A stretch of DNA of 20,862 bases from SCGC-AG-212-J23 sp035762345 (GTDB lineage Bacteria; Pseudomonadota; Gammaproteobacteria; Burkholderiales; SG8-39). The stretch covers positions 1-20,862 of the forward strand of contig DASTPE010000117.1 of NCBI GenBank assembly GCA_035762345.1. The letters are read 5' to 3'. Positions 7,360 to 14,267 of this stretch are shown here, one piece after another. Both the position numbers and the translations under genes were made by a program. Within the stretch, counting starts at the first letter, position 1. Each line of letters starts with the position of its first letter. The notes under the pieces were generated by a model. It worked only from the letters and a program-made list of their open reading frames with translations. It had not been told where the DNA came from and searched no databases.

Positions 7360-8000
7360 GACGGCAGCCCCCTGAAGATGTCGCCGTAAAGCCGATACAC
7401 GCGGCGCGCCACGTGAACGACGTGCTCCCGATCTTCGGGCTCGAGATCGTTTGCGGTCCGCTCGAAGAAGCGTACGTGCTCCTGGTCGAGCGCGCCGTGC
7501 GACGTAAGGTAGGTGAATGCCGCTGGCGGCAGCCCGAGCGCGCGGGCGATGACATCCGCCGCGCGCGTGGCGATCGCGTTGCTCGTCCCTTCGAGCACAT
7601 GCACCATGCCGAGGAAGCCGGCGGGATTCACGCGCGCGATGTAGTCGTAGACGTAGGCGACCATCAGCTCGGTTGCGGGCGCCGGCCGCGCGCGGCGCGC
7701 GGCCTCCGGGTCTTCGCCGCAAGCACGCAGGTCTTCGAGAATCCAGGCGTCGTGCCCGTTCTCCTCGGCGATGTACTCGGTGATCGCGGCGCGCAGCGCC
7801 GCGCGCTCCTCGCCGAGCCGAGCGCCGCAGGCCATGAGAAGCGGCACGGTATGCTTCACGTGGTGGTAGGCCTCGCGCAGGAACGCGACGTAGCGCGTGA
7901 GAGTCACGCGGCCGGCGAGGCATTCGACGATCGCCGGCACCGAGAGCAGCTCTGTGCGCTCGGCGGCGGTGCGGTTTTTCAGCTCTTCAAAAAAGGCCAT
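7356..8000 (-). CDS. Heme-oxygenase-like di-iron oxidase (TenA/HDO superfamily)
   Basis: This 214-residue all-helical protein of the TenA/PqqC fold has a metal-ligand pattern of the HDO type: E80-x2-H83 in YIAEENGHDAW, E137 in VHVLEG, and H168-x3-D172-x2-H175 in SHGALDQEH, with E43/H46/H47 on the first core helix. HDOs such as UndA (fatty acid to terminal alkene), SznF and BesC use this arrangement for O2 activation. Thiaminase TenA uses a Cys/Glu pair and lacks the metal set. The ATG at 7998-8000 was chosen because it starts the family sequence; it overlaps the ligase gene by 14 bases. Being next to an acyl ligase suggests that the substrate is a carboxylic acid or its activated form. The fold and ligand set are visible; the reaction is inferred. 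Confidence 0.85.
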   Translation of the reverse strand: MAFFEELKNRTAAERTELLSVPAIVECLAGRVTLTRYVAFLREAYHHVKHTVPLLMACGARLGEERAALRAAITEYIAEENGHDAWILEDLRACGEDPEAARRARPAPATELMVAYVYDYIARVNPAGFLGMVHVLEGTSNAIATRAADVIARALGLPPAAFTYLTSHGALDQEHVRFFERTANDLEPEDREHVVHVARRVYRLYGDIFRGLPS

Positions 8001-9321
8001 CGAGGCGCTCTGCGTACCTTTGCCATAGCACCTCGCGGCGCGCGCGGCCGTTGGCGGTGGCCAATCCGTTCTGAGCGGTGAAGGGAGCGTCGGCGCGTAC
8101 CCACGCGCCGATCTGCGCGTAGTCGGGCAGCCGAGCGTTCGCGGCTCGCACTTGCGCCTCGACCGCCGACGCCGAGGCGCCGGCGGCGGGCACGACGAGC
8201 GCGCACAGGCGTGGCTGCGCTTCGCCGAACACGGCGGCCTGCACGATCGCCGGCCCGGCAACCAGCTCCGCCTCCGGCCACTCGGGCGACACATTGCGGC
8301 CGTACGATGTGATGAGCACGTGCTTGCGCCGGCCATGGACATACAGGAAGCCCTCGTCGTCGATGCGTCCCAGGTCGCCCGTGGCTCGCCAGCCGTGCGG
8401 GGTCTTGACTTCGATTTCCTCGTCTCGAATTTCCACGTGCAGATGAGGCAGCACTTTCCCAACGCTGCCAACCTTGTCGGCGCCCGGAACGTTGAGCGCG
8501 ACCACCGAAGCGCATTCGGAGAGGCCATAGCCTTCGTAAACCGCCAGCCCCAGAGCACGCGCGCGCAGGATGAGGACGGACGAAACCTTTGCCCCGCCCA
8601 CCGCCGCGAACCAGAGCGACTTGGGCGCCGGCGCGCCGCCTTCGATCGCGGCGGCGAGCGCCGCAAGCATCTGCGGCAGCAGGATCACGCTGTCGGCCTG
8701 CCACTTTTCGATTGCCGCCAGGCAGGCGAGCGGGTCGAAGTCCGAGGAGCCGCGCAGCCCGGTTTGTGCGAGCGGCGGCACGCAGATTTCCATTCCGGCG
8801 GCGAGCGGCGCGTAGACGCCCGCTACATTCTCGAGCAGTACCGCGAGCGGCAGGAGGCAAAGGTGGCGCTTCAATCCCACATGCCGCGTGACGTGTACGA
8901 GCGAATTCGCTACCGCCCGTTGCTGGTCCGTACTGAGCGGCAGGCCCTTTGGCACCGCGGTGGTGCCGGAGGTGAAAGTCACTTTCGAAGTGCCGCGCGG
9001 AAACGCCGCCGGCAGCGCGGTGCGGCGCCACCAGGGAAGCCCTTCGATCTCACCGGCGGCCGCAAAGCCGGGAAGGGGCGCGCCGATGACGCTATCCATG
9101 CCGGTTTCGCGCACCGCGTGATCAATCTGCGCAGGGGTAAAGAAGGCGGGCAGGGGGACGAGCACCACGCCCGCCTGCTGCGCCGCGAGGTCCGCGATCA
9201 CCCAGCCCGGACCGTTGTCCGCGATGAGGCCGACGACGCGAACCCGGGGCCGCGCTGCGATGAGCGCGCTGGAGAGCCGCTCGACACGTGTGTCGAGCTC
9301 TCCGGGGCGGATGCTGCTCAC
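7987..9321 (-). CDS. AMP-forming acyl ligase (ANL superfamily) with altered A10 lysine
   Basis: This 444-residue adenylate-forming enzyme is shorter at the N-terminus than the usual 500-560 residues. It carries the phosphate-binding loop FTSGTTAVPKG (about 116-126), YGLSEC (265-270), TGDLGR (314-319) and the hinge/A8 region around 330-346 (GRRKHVLITSYGRNVSPEWP). The final A10 segment reads NGLATANGRARRE, where the catalytic lysine is Arg426. The family makes acyl-AMP and usually acyl-thioesters from fatty or aromatic acids; the LC-FACS-like C-terminus hints at a fatty or aliphatic acid. The start is GTG at 9319-9321, overlapping the upstream stop as GTGA; the longer open frame is a shadow of that gene. 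It presumably supplies activated substrate to the operon's oxidase and SDR. The Lys-to-Arg change may weaken adenylation. Confidence 0.88.
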   Translation of the reverse strand: MSSIRPGELDTRVERLSSALIAARPRVRVVGLIADNGPGWVIADLAAQQAGVVLVPLPAFFTPAQIDHAVRETGMDSVIGAPLPGFAAAGEIEGLPWWRRTALPAAFPRGTSKVTFTSGTTAVPKGLPLSTDQQRAVANSLVHVTRHVGLKRHLCLLPLAVLLENVAGVYAPLAAGMEICVPPLAQTGLRGSSDFDPLACLAAIEKWQADSVILLPQMLAALAAAIEGGAPAPKSLWFAAVGGAKVSSVLILRARALGLAVYEGYGLSECASVVALNVPGADKVGSVGKVLPHLHVEIRDEEIEVKTPHGWRATGDLGRIDDEGFLYVHGRRKHVLITSYGRNVSPEWPEAELVAGPAIVQAAVFGEAQPRLCALVVPAAGASASAVEAQVRAANARLPDYAQIGAWVRADAPFTAQNGLATANGRARREVLWQRYAERLDGLF

Positions 9322-9836
9322 GCCAGGCGCCCTGCCATTACGGTGGGGTCGTTGGCGTAGTAGGTGCCCCACGCCGCGCCGCCGTCGGGCAGGCGCGTTC
9401 GCGTCGCTGGCGCCAGTGCGTATGACTTGAAGCAGAGGCGGTGCAGGAGGTTGCGCACCTGCCGCGTGGCCGTGAACACGACCCAGGCGAACTCTCGCTC
9501 GATAAGGTAGCGGCCGAGCGCCGGAAGGAAGCTGCGCGCGAAACCCGGCGGAACGGCCGCGAGGTTTCCGACCTCGACGATCCGCGCGCGCGGCACGCGC
9601 TGGTTGGCCGCCTGCGACAGCGCCTCCTCGACCGGCGCGTCGAGATACTGCTCGAGGAACAACGTGCCGGATGCGGCGGGGGTGTAGCCGGCCGCCGCGC
9701 GCCAGATGCCGCGTGCATCGCGCAGCCCCAGGAGGTAGGTGCCGAAGTGGCTGACGTTCGCGCTGTGAACCTTGCGGAAGCGCTCGGCGATGAAGCGCTC
9801 CAGGTCGGGACGTGGATTACCGAGAAGTAGTGTCAT
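9318..9836 (-). CDS. Thermostable-hemolysin family protein (T_hemolysin, GNAT-like)
   Basis: This 172-residue protein matches, by memory of the family, the 'thermostable hemolysin' group (PF12261). Visible hallmarks are FLEQYLDAPVE, IVEVGNLAAV, WVVFTATRQVRNLLHRL and a C-terminal WGTYYANDPTVMAG. Despite the name there is no signal peptide or pore-forming feature. The fold is thought to be related to GNAT/autoinducer-synthase acyltransferases, so a cytoplasmic acyl-transfer role is more likely here than haemolysis. ATG 9836 was chosen; ATG 9848 would add four residues, and neither has a clear Shine-Dalgarno sequence. It is the first gene of the operon and overlaps the ligase by four bases (GTGA), which supports joint action on an activated acyl group. 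Confidence 0.8.
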   Translation of the reverse strand: MTLLLGNPRPDLERFIAERFRKVHSANVSHFGTYLLGLRDARGIWRAAAGYTPAASGTLFLEQYLDAPVEEALSQAANQRVPRARIVEVGNLAAVPPGFARSFLPALGRYLIEREFAWVVFTATRQVRNLLHRLCFKSYALAPATRTRLPDGGAAWGTYYANDPTVMAGRLA

Positions 9837-9848
9837 TGCGCAGCGCAT

Positions 9849-9938
9849 CGTAGAAAGGCGGAATTAACCCGCCATTAAGAATCGGCCCGCGCAGCCGAAT
9901 GGATCAGAGACAGTGTGTGAGAAGATGACTTATCTCTC
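9849..9938. promoter_or_regulatory. Divergent control region of the hemolysin/HDO operon and the Rieske gene
   Basis: These 90 bases lie between two divergent starts and should hold the promoter of the seven-gene operon and that of the oxygenase. The region is AT-richer than its surroundings. It contains a short inverted repeat GGCGG-N7-CCGCC at 9857-9873 that spans AATTAAC and could be an operator, perhaps for the operon's own OmpR-type regulator. I could not assign convincing -35/-10 boxes. The repeat is seen directly; its function is a guess. Confidence 0.35.
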
Positions 9939-10928
9939 ATGTTCTTGCGCAATTCCTGGTACGTTGCGGCCTGGGACCGTGAAGTTTCCACAAACCTTCT
10001 TGCGCGCGTACTTCTCGGCGAGCCCGTGGTCCTTTATCGCAAGCAGAACGGCGAGGCGGTTGCGCTGGAAGACCGTTGCTGCCACCGGCACCTGCCGCTC
10101 TCGATGGGGAAGCTCGAAGGCGACCGCCTGCGCTGTGGCTACCATGGCCTGCTGTTCGATGCCGCCGGAACCTGCGTAGAGATCCCGGGACAGGAGTCCA
10201 TTCCAGCCCAGGCCCGCGTACGCGCTTATCCCGTTATGGAGCGGTACCGCTGGGTCTGGGTCTGGATGGGCGATCCGGATAAAGCGGATCCCGCGTTGGT
10301 TCCCAACTGGTGGTGGACCGAGCACAAGGATTGGGCGTTTACGCGGCCTGATCGCGTGTACCTCAAGTGCAACTACCAGCTCATCGCGGACAACGTTCTC
10401 GACGTCACGCACCTCGCGTACGTGCATTCGTCGAGCATCGGTTCGCCCTCCATCGTCGACTTTCCGGCCACGGTCGAGCGCGAGGATCGGCTGGTGCGGC
10501 TCACGCGCTGGATTCGGGAACGCCCGCCGCCGCCGCTTTACCAGAGGGCCGGCGGCTTCGCGGGCAACGTGGAGCGCTGGCAGATCGTCGAGCACAGGCC
10601 GCCGTGCTTTACGGTGAACTTTGCCGGCTGCCAGGACGTGGCGAAGAAGATCGATTTGATGGCGCTAAGCGCCCCCACGCCCGAGACGGAAAGCACGACG
10701 CATTATTTCTTCGGCTTCGTACGCAACTTCGGCCTGGGCGACGCAGAGATGGAGAAGATCTTCGCCATCGACATGGTCAACGTGTTCAACGAAGACTTTC
10801 CGGTGCTCGAGGCGCAGCAGCGCATGCTCGAACTCAGGCCCGGCGCGCCGAAGGTGGATATCAAGGTCGACGCGGCCCCGCTCGCCGCTCGGCGGATCTT
10901 GGAAAGTCTCCTGGCGAAGGAGCGCTAG
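9939..10928 (+). CDS. Rieske non-heme iron oxygenase, VanA-like
   Basis: This 329-residue oxygenase component has a Rieske [2Fe-2S] motif C47-x-H49 and C66-x2-H69 (CGYHG). The catalytic domain carries mononuclear-iron ligands in DxxHxxxxH (Asp155, His158, His163; NVLDVTHLAYVH) and probably Asp285 in FNEDFPVLEAQQ. Length and motifs match single-subunit oxygenases such as vanillate O-demethylase VanA and related dicamba- or phenoxybenzoate-type enzymes, which demethylate or hydroxylate aromatic or other small substrates. These need a separate FMN/[2Fe-2S] reductase (VanB type), which is not in the window. The ATG at 9939 is the natural family start. The transcript meets the Liv operon head-on. 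The nearby importer and MetE-like methyltransferase fit uptake and use of a methylated compound; that link is inferred. Confidence 0.92.
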   Translation: MFLRNSWYVAAWDREVSTNLLARVLLGEPVVLYRKQNGEAVALEDRCCHRHLPLSMGKLEGDRLRCGYHGLLFDAAGTCVEIPGQESIPAQARVRAYPVMERYRWVWVWMGDPDKADPALVPNWWWTEHKDWAFTRPDRVYLKCNYQLIADNVLDVTHLAYVHSSSIGSPSIVDFPATVEREDRLVRLTRWIRERPPPPLYQRAGGFAGNVERWQIVEHRPPCFTVNFAGCQDVAKKIDLMALSAPTPETESTTHYFFGFVRNFGLGDAEMEKIFAIDMVNVFNEDFPVLEAQQRMLELRPGAPKVDIKVDAAPLAARRILESLLAKER

Positions 10929-10943
10929 ATTTAGAAAGGATCC

Positions 10944-10996
10944 AAAAAGGTGTCGGGAGGTCCTGGCTTCTTTTCGGCAGGGTCCTGACCCCTTTA
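10944..10996. repeat. Imperfect inverted repeat between convergent genes (GGGGTCAGGACC type)
   Basis: Left arm AAAAAGGTGTCGGGAGGTCC (from 10944) and right arm GCAGGGTCCTGACCCCTTTA (10977-10996) are imperfect reverse complements around a pyrimidine-rich centre (TTCTTTTC). The right arm runs into the TAA stop of the livF-like gene. The element resembles the scattered AAGGGGTCAGGACC sequences found between genes in many beta- and gammaproteobacteria. It may be a decayed copy that also acts as a bidirectional terminator for the Rieske and liv transcripts. The repeat is seen; the family link is from memory and uncertain. Confidence 0.5.
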
Positions 10997-11692
10997 CCCG
11001 CCGAGGCCGAGGACGCGCTCGGCCATATCCGGGTCGCGCGCGAGCTCGGCGGAGCGCGCACGGTGGACGATGCGGCCGCGCTCGATGACCACGGCGTGCT
11101 CGGTCAGCGAGAGCGCAATCTCGGTGTGCTGCTCCACCAGCACCATCGCCATGCCCTGGAGGTTCTTCAAAGAGGCGTCGAGCTCTTCGACGATGATGGG
11201 CGCGAGACCCTCGAGCGGCTCGTCGAGCAGCAGGAGCTCGGGGTTGATCATCAGGGCCCGCGCGATAGCGAGCATTTGCTGCTCTCCGCCGGAGAGCTGA
11301 TTGCCCATATTGGCCTTTCGCTCTTCGAGCCGGGGAAAGAGCCGGTAGACCGAGGCGAGGTCCCAGCGCCCGGGGCGCGCGGCGACGCTGAGGTTCTCCT
11401 CCAGCGTGAGGGAAGGGAAGATCTCCCGCTCTTGCGCCACCCAGCCCAGGCCGAGCTGCGCGCGCCGGTGCGGCGCCAGGGAAGTGATGTCTTCTCCCTT
11501 GAAATGCACGCTGCCCTGATGCAGCCGCGTATACCCCATGATGGTGAGGAGCAGCGTCGACTTGCCGACGCCGTTGCGCCCGAGCACCGCAAGGCTGCCG
11601 CCGGAGGCGAGCTCGAGCGACATGTCCTCCAGCACTACCGCCTCGCCGTAGCCTGCGCGCACGCCGCGAAGCGCGAGCAGCGGCTCAGGCAT
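10994..11692 (-). CDS. livF: ABC transporter ATPase, LivF family
   Basis: This 232-residue ATPase has Walker A GRNGVGKST (about residues 38-46), Q-loop WVAQE, signature LSGGEQQ, Walker B LLLLDEP and H-loop VEQH. The Q-loop context and the EGLAP after Walker B are typical of LivF rather than LivG. LivF pairs with LivG to power a branched-chain amino-acid/hydrophilic-amide-type importer. It is the last gene of the operon; its ATG (11690-11692) lies inside the end of livG (8-base overlap). The stop lies in the inverted repeat facing the Rieske gene. Members of this family in catabolic clusters often import aromatic acids, amides or urea rather than leucine, so the name describes the family and not the substrate. 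Confidence 0.93.
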   Translation of the reverse strand: MPEPLLALRGVRAGYGEAVVLEDMSLELASGGSLAVLGRNGVGKSTLLLTIMGYTRLHQGSVHFKGEDITSLAPHRRAQLGLGWVAQEREIFPSLTLEENLSVAARPGRWDLASVYRLFPRLEERKANMGNQLSGGEQQMLAIARALMINPELLLLDEPLEGLAPIIVEELDASLKNLQGMAMVLVEQHTEIALSLTEHAVVIERGRIVHRARSAELARDPDMAERVLGLGG

Positions 11693-12446
11693 GGGCTGTG
11701 CCGAGGTAGACCTCGCGCACGCGCTCGTCGCGCGCGATGTCCTGCGGCGGGCCTTCGACCAGGATCCGGCCGCCGACCATCACGATGATGTTGGAAGCGA
11801 AGCGGAACACGACGTCCATGTCGTGCTCGATGAAGAGGATAGTAAGGCTGCGCGACAGGTTCGCGATCGCGTCGAAGAGGACCGCGCTCTCATCCTTCGG
11901 CACGCCGGCGGCCGGCTCGTCGAGCAGGAGCACGCGCGGCCGCGTGGCGAGCGCGAGCGCGATCTCCAGCAGTCGCTGCTGGCCGTACGGAAGCTCCCTG
12001 GTAATGCGAAACGACGCGCTTGCGAGTCCGAGCGAGCTCAGGATCGCGTGAGCTTCATCGATGACGGCGCTGAATCGAGGAAGGCCGCGCCACCAGTTGT
12101 GCGCGGCGCCCTCGCGCTCGAGCACCGCGAGGGCGACCGATTCGATCGCGGAGAGCTGGGGGAAGAGCGTGTTGATCTGAAAGGTGCGCGCGAGGCCTTT
12201 CTTTACCCGCGCATCGGGCCTGAGCGAAGTGATCTCGTCGCCGCCGAGGAAAACGTGGCCCGAGTCCGGGCGCAACATCCCCGTGAGGAGGTTCATGAGC
12301 GTGGTCTTGCCCGCGCCGTTCGGCCCGATAAGGGCGTAGCGCACGCCCTGCGGCAGCTCGAGCGCGATGTCCTGCGCGACGACCAGCGAGCCGAACGACT
12401 TATTTAGATTTCTTGTAGAGAGCGCCCGCTCCACCCAGGATCCCAT
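11685..12446 (-). CDS. livG: ABC transporter ATPase, LivG family
   Basis: This ATPase of about 253 residues has Walker A GPNGAGKTT, Q-loop ARTFQINTLFP, signature LPYGQQR (the LivG variant of LSGGQ), Walker B VLLLDEPAAGV and H-loop EHDMD. The end, near ILVEGPPQDIARDERVREVY, is a LivG hallmark. It forms the ATPase heterodimer with LivF beneath the LivH/LivM channel. ATG 12446 gives a 47-base overlap with livM; GTG 12434, preceded by a weak GGGA, would remove four residues. Neither start is clearly better. It overlaps livF by 8 bases. Confidence 0.92.
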   Translation of the reverse strand: MGSWVERALSTRNLNKSFGSLVVAQDIALELPQGVRYALIGPNGAGKTTLMNLLTGMLRPDSGHVFLGGDEITSLRPDARVKKGLARTFQINTLFPQLSAIESVALAVLEREGAAHNWWRGLPRFSAVIDEAHAILSSLGLASASFRITRELPYGQQRLLEIALALATRPRVLLLDEPAAGVPKDESAVLFDAIANLSRSLTILFIEHDMDVVFRFASNIIVMVGGRILVEGPPQDIARDERVREVYLGTAHA

Positions 12447-13362
12447 TCGGAAGAAACATCACCACCAGCACGAGCAGCAGCCCGATCCAGAAGTACCAGT
12501 ACTGAGGATTGATGCCCGAGAACTGGTCGCGCGCCACCATGTAGATGATGGCGCCGACGATGCCGCCGTAGAGCCGGCCGGCGCCGCCGAGAATGAGGAT
12601 CACCAGCACGTCGGCCGAGCGCCCGAATGACAAGGTGTCGAGCGACACGGTCGAGGTGGTGTGCGTGAGGAGAGCGCCTGCGATTCCGGCCATGACCGCC
12701 GAAATGGTGTACGCCTTGCGCAGATGCGCGCGGCTTGGCGCGCCGACCGCGGGCATGCGGGTGGCGTTTTCCCGGATGCCGCGCAGCGCCAGCCCGAACG
12801 GGGAATGGATGATTCGTCGCGAAATGAGGAAGCAAATGAAAAGAACCGAGAGCGAGTAGGCGTAAGCGGTCCGGCCGAACATGTCGAATTTCAAACCGAA
12901 CAGCGTGCCGACCTTCACGCCCTGCAGGCCGTCGGCGCCGCCGGTGAGCCAGTGCGCGCTGTTCGCCGCCTCGTGCAGCAGCAGCCCCAGGCCGAGCGTT
13001 AGCATGATGAGCGCCAGATGCCGGAAGCGCACCACGATGTGGCTCATCGCGTAGCCGGTAATTCCGGAAAGGATTGCTGCGGAGAGCAGACCCGTGAGCG
13101 GCTCGCCGATGTAGTGCTTGGAGAGCAGCCCCGCGGTATAGGCGCCGACGCCGAAGAAAGCGGCGTGGCCGAGCGAGACGATGCCTGCGTAGCCGAGGAT
13201 CAGGTCAAGCGATAGCGCGAAGAGCGCGGTGATCGCGATCTGGCTCGCAAGCGACAGGTAGCTCGGCGTGACGACGAACGGAAGCAGCGTGCACAGCCAG
13301 AACACGATCTCGAGCGGACGCCAGCGCGTCCTCTCACGAAAGTGGAGGCTAGCGTCTTCCAA
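12400..13362 (-). CDS. livM: ABC transporter permease, LivM family
   Basis: This permease of about 320 residues has roughly eight to ten membrane helices and family landmarks GYAGIVSLGHAAFFGVGAY, LTLGLGLLLHEAAN, RAIREN-like ALRGIRENATRM, and ILGGAGRLYGGIVGA. The last is the EAA-type loop that contacts the ATPases. It forms the channel with LivH. The assigned start is TTG 13362, overlapping livH by 14 bases. The first Met after it is much later, and an in-frame GTG near 13305 would begin just before the first helix, so the N-terminal 19 residues are uncertain. The C-terminus (GALYKKSK) overlaps the 5' end of livG. Confidence 0.9.
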   Translation of the reverse strand: MEDASLHFRERTRWRPLEIVFWLCTLLPFVVTPSYLSLASQIAITALFALSLDLILGYAGIVSLGHAAFFGVGAYTAGLLSKHYIGEPLTGLLSAAILSGITGYAMSHIVVRFRHLALIMLTLGLGLLLHEAANSAHWLTGGADGLQGVKVGTLFGLKFDMFGRTAYAYSLSVLFICFLISRRIIHSPFGLALRGIRENATRMPAVGAPSRAHLRKAYTISAVMAGIAGALLTHTTSTVSLDTLSFGRSADVLVILILGGAGRLYGGIVGAIIYMVARDQFSGINPQYWYFWIGLLLVLVVMFLPNGILGGAGALYKKSK

Positions 13363-14212
13363 AGAGGCCCGCCGGACGCCACATGAGGAGGGCGACCATC
13401 ACCAGGTAGATAAGGAATGCTCCCAGCCAGGGAAAGTAGTACTTGCCGGCCATGTCGCTAATGCCGAGCACCGCGGCCGCGGCGAACGAGCCCCCGATCG
13501 AGCCGAGGCCACCGACCGCGACCACGATCAGCACGTAGACGAGGTAGGTGAGCGCGAACGCCGGGTCGAGGCCGATCACCTCGATCGCGAGCGCGCCGCC
13601 GAGGCCGGCAAGCCCGCCGCCGAGCGCGAAGGTCACCATGAAGGCGCGGTCGACGTCGATGCCCAGGCCGCGCGCCATGCGCTGGTTGTCGACGGCGGCG
13701 CGCACCTGGGCGCCGAACCGGGTTCTTTCGAGGAGAAAGACCAGTAACCCGGTTATCGCGAGTCCGACCACGATCAAGAACAGGCGGTAGACCGCGAAAT
13801 TGATGCCCGCGAACTGCACCGTGCCGCGCAAATAATCCGGCACACGCGCTGACTGCTGCTCGGTGGTGTAGAACCAGGCGAATGCCGCGACCGAGATGAA
13901 CACGATGCCGATGGTGAACAGGCACTGATCGAGGTCGGAGGAGCGGTACAGGTGCCGGTAGAGGGTTCTTTCGAGAACGACCGACACGAAAGCCGCCATG
14001 AGGAATGCAATGGGTAATGAAGCGAGAAACGGCCAGCCGAAGCGCTGCACCAGCGTCACCGTGCAGTAGCCGCCGACCGCGGCGAAGGCGCAGTGCGCGA
14101 GATTGACGAAATTCATCATCCCGAGCGTCACCGACAGCCCGACCGAGAGCAGAAACAGGAGCATTCCGTAGGCAAAGCCGTCGAACAGAACGGCCGCCAG
14201 CGAGCTCAACAT
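13349..14212 (-). CDS. livH: ABC transporter permease, LivH family
   Basis: This 287-residue membrane protein has about eight helices. LivH landmarks are LSVGLSVTLGMMNFVNLAHCAF near the N-terminus, the RFGAQVRAAVDNQRMARGLG cytoplasmic loop, and VAVGGLGSIGGSFAAA near the C-terminus. With LivM it makes the translocation path. ATG 14212 is the family-typical start. A GGGAGGG lies about 13 bases upstream, farther than usual for a Shine-Dalgarno sequence. It sits 55 bases after the livK stop and overlaps livM by 14 bases. Confidence 0.93.
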   Translation of the reverse strand: MLSSLAAVLFDGFAYGMLLFLLSVGLSVTLGMMNFVNLAHCAFAAVGGYCTVTLVQRFGWPFLASLPIAFLMAAFVSVVLERTLYRHLYRSSDLDQCLFTIGIVFISVAAFAWFYTTEQQSARVPDYLRGTVQFAGINFAVYRLFLIVVGLAITGLLVFLLERTRFGAQVRAAVDNQRMARGLGIDVDRAFMVTFALGGGLAGLGGALAIEVIGLDPAFALTYLVYVLIVVAVGGLGSIGGSFAAAAVLGISDMAGKYYFPWLGAFLIYLVMVALLMWRPAGLFGRR

Positions 14213-14267
14213 GGCGTGCGCAGCCCTCCCTTATGGGTGCGCATTGTATTTTTCGTCTTGAGGGTTG

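Noticed and set aside
6568..7923. Apparent N-terminal extension of the SDR
   Set aside because: The extension is antisense-like, Arg-rich sequence over the HDO gene. The ATGA overlap at 7356-7359 fixes the true start.
7356..8666. Apparent fusion of a long Arg-rich N-terminus to the HDO protein
   Set aside because: The first 220 codons are a shadow of the ligase gene. The HDO family sequence starts at the ATG at 8000.
9318..9836. Pore-forming toxin or haemolysin function for the T_hemolysin gene
   Set aside because: The protein has no signal peptide or amphipathic pore segment, and it lies in an operon of acyl-modifying enzymes, so the family name is likely misleading.
10367..11788. 473-codon plus-strand frame running from the Rieske gene across livF
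   Set aside because: It covers two real genes in other frames, has low-complexity Arg/Gly/Ala content and shows no domain motifs.
12400..13362. Frame shift between livG and livM
   Set aside because: The 35-47 base overlap is normal coupling. Both proteins have intact ends and all expected motifs.
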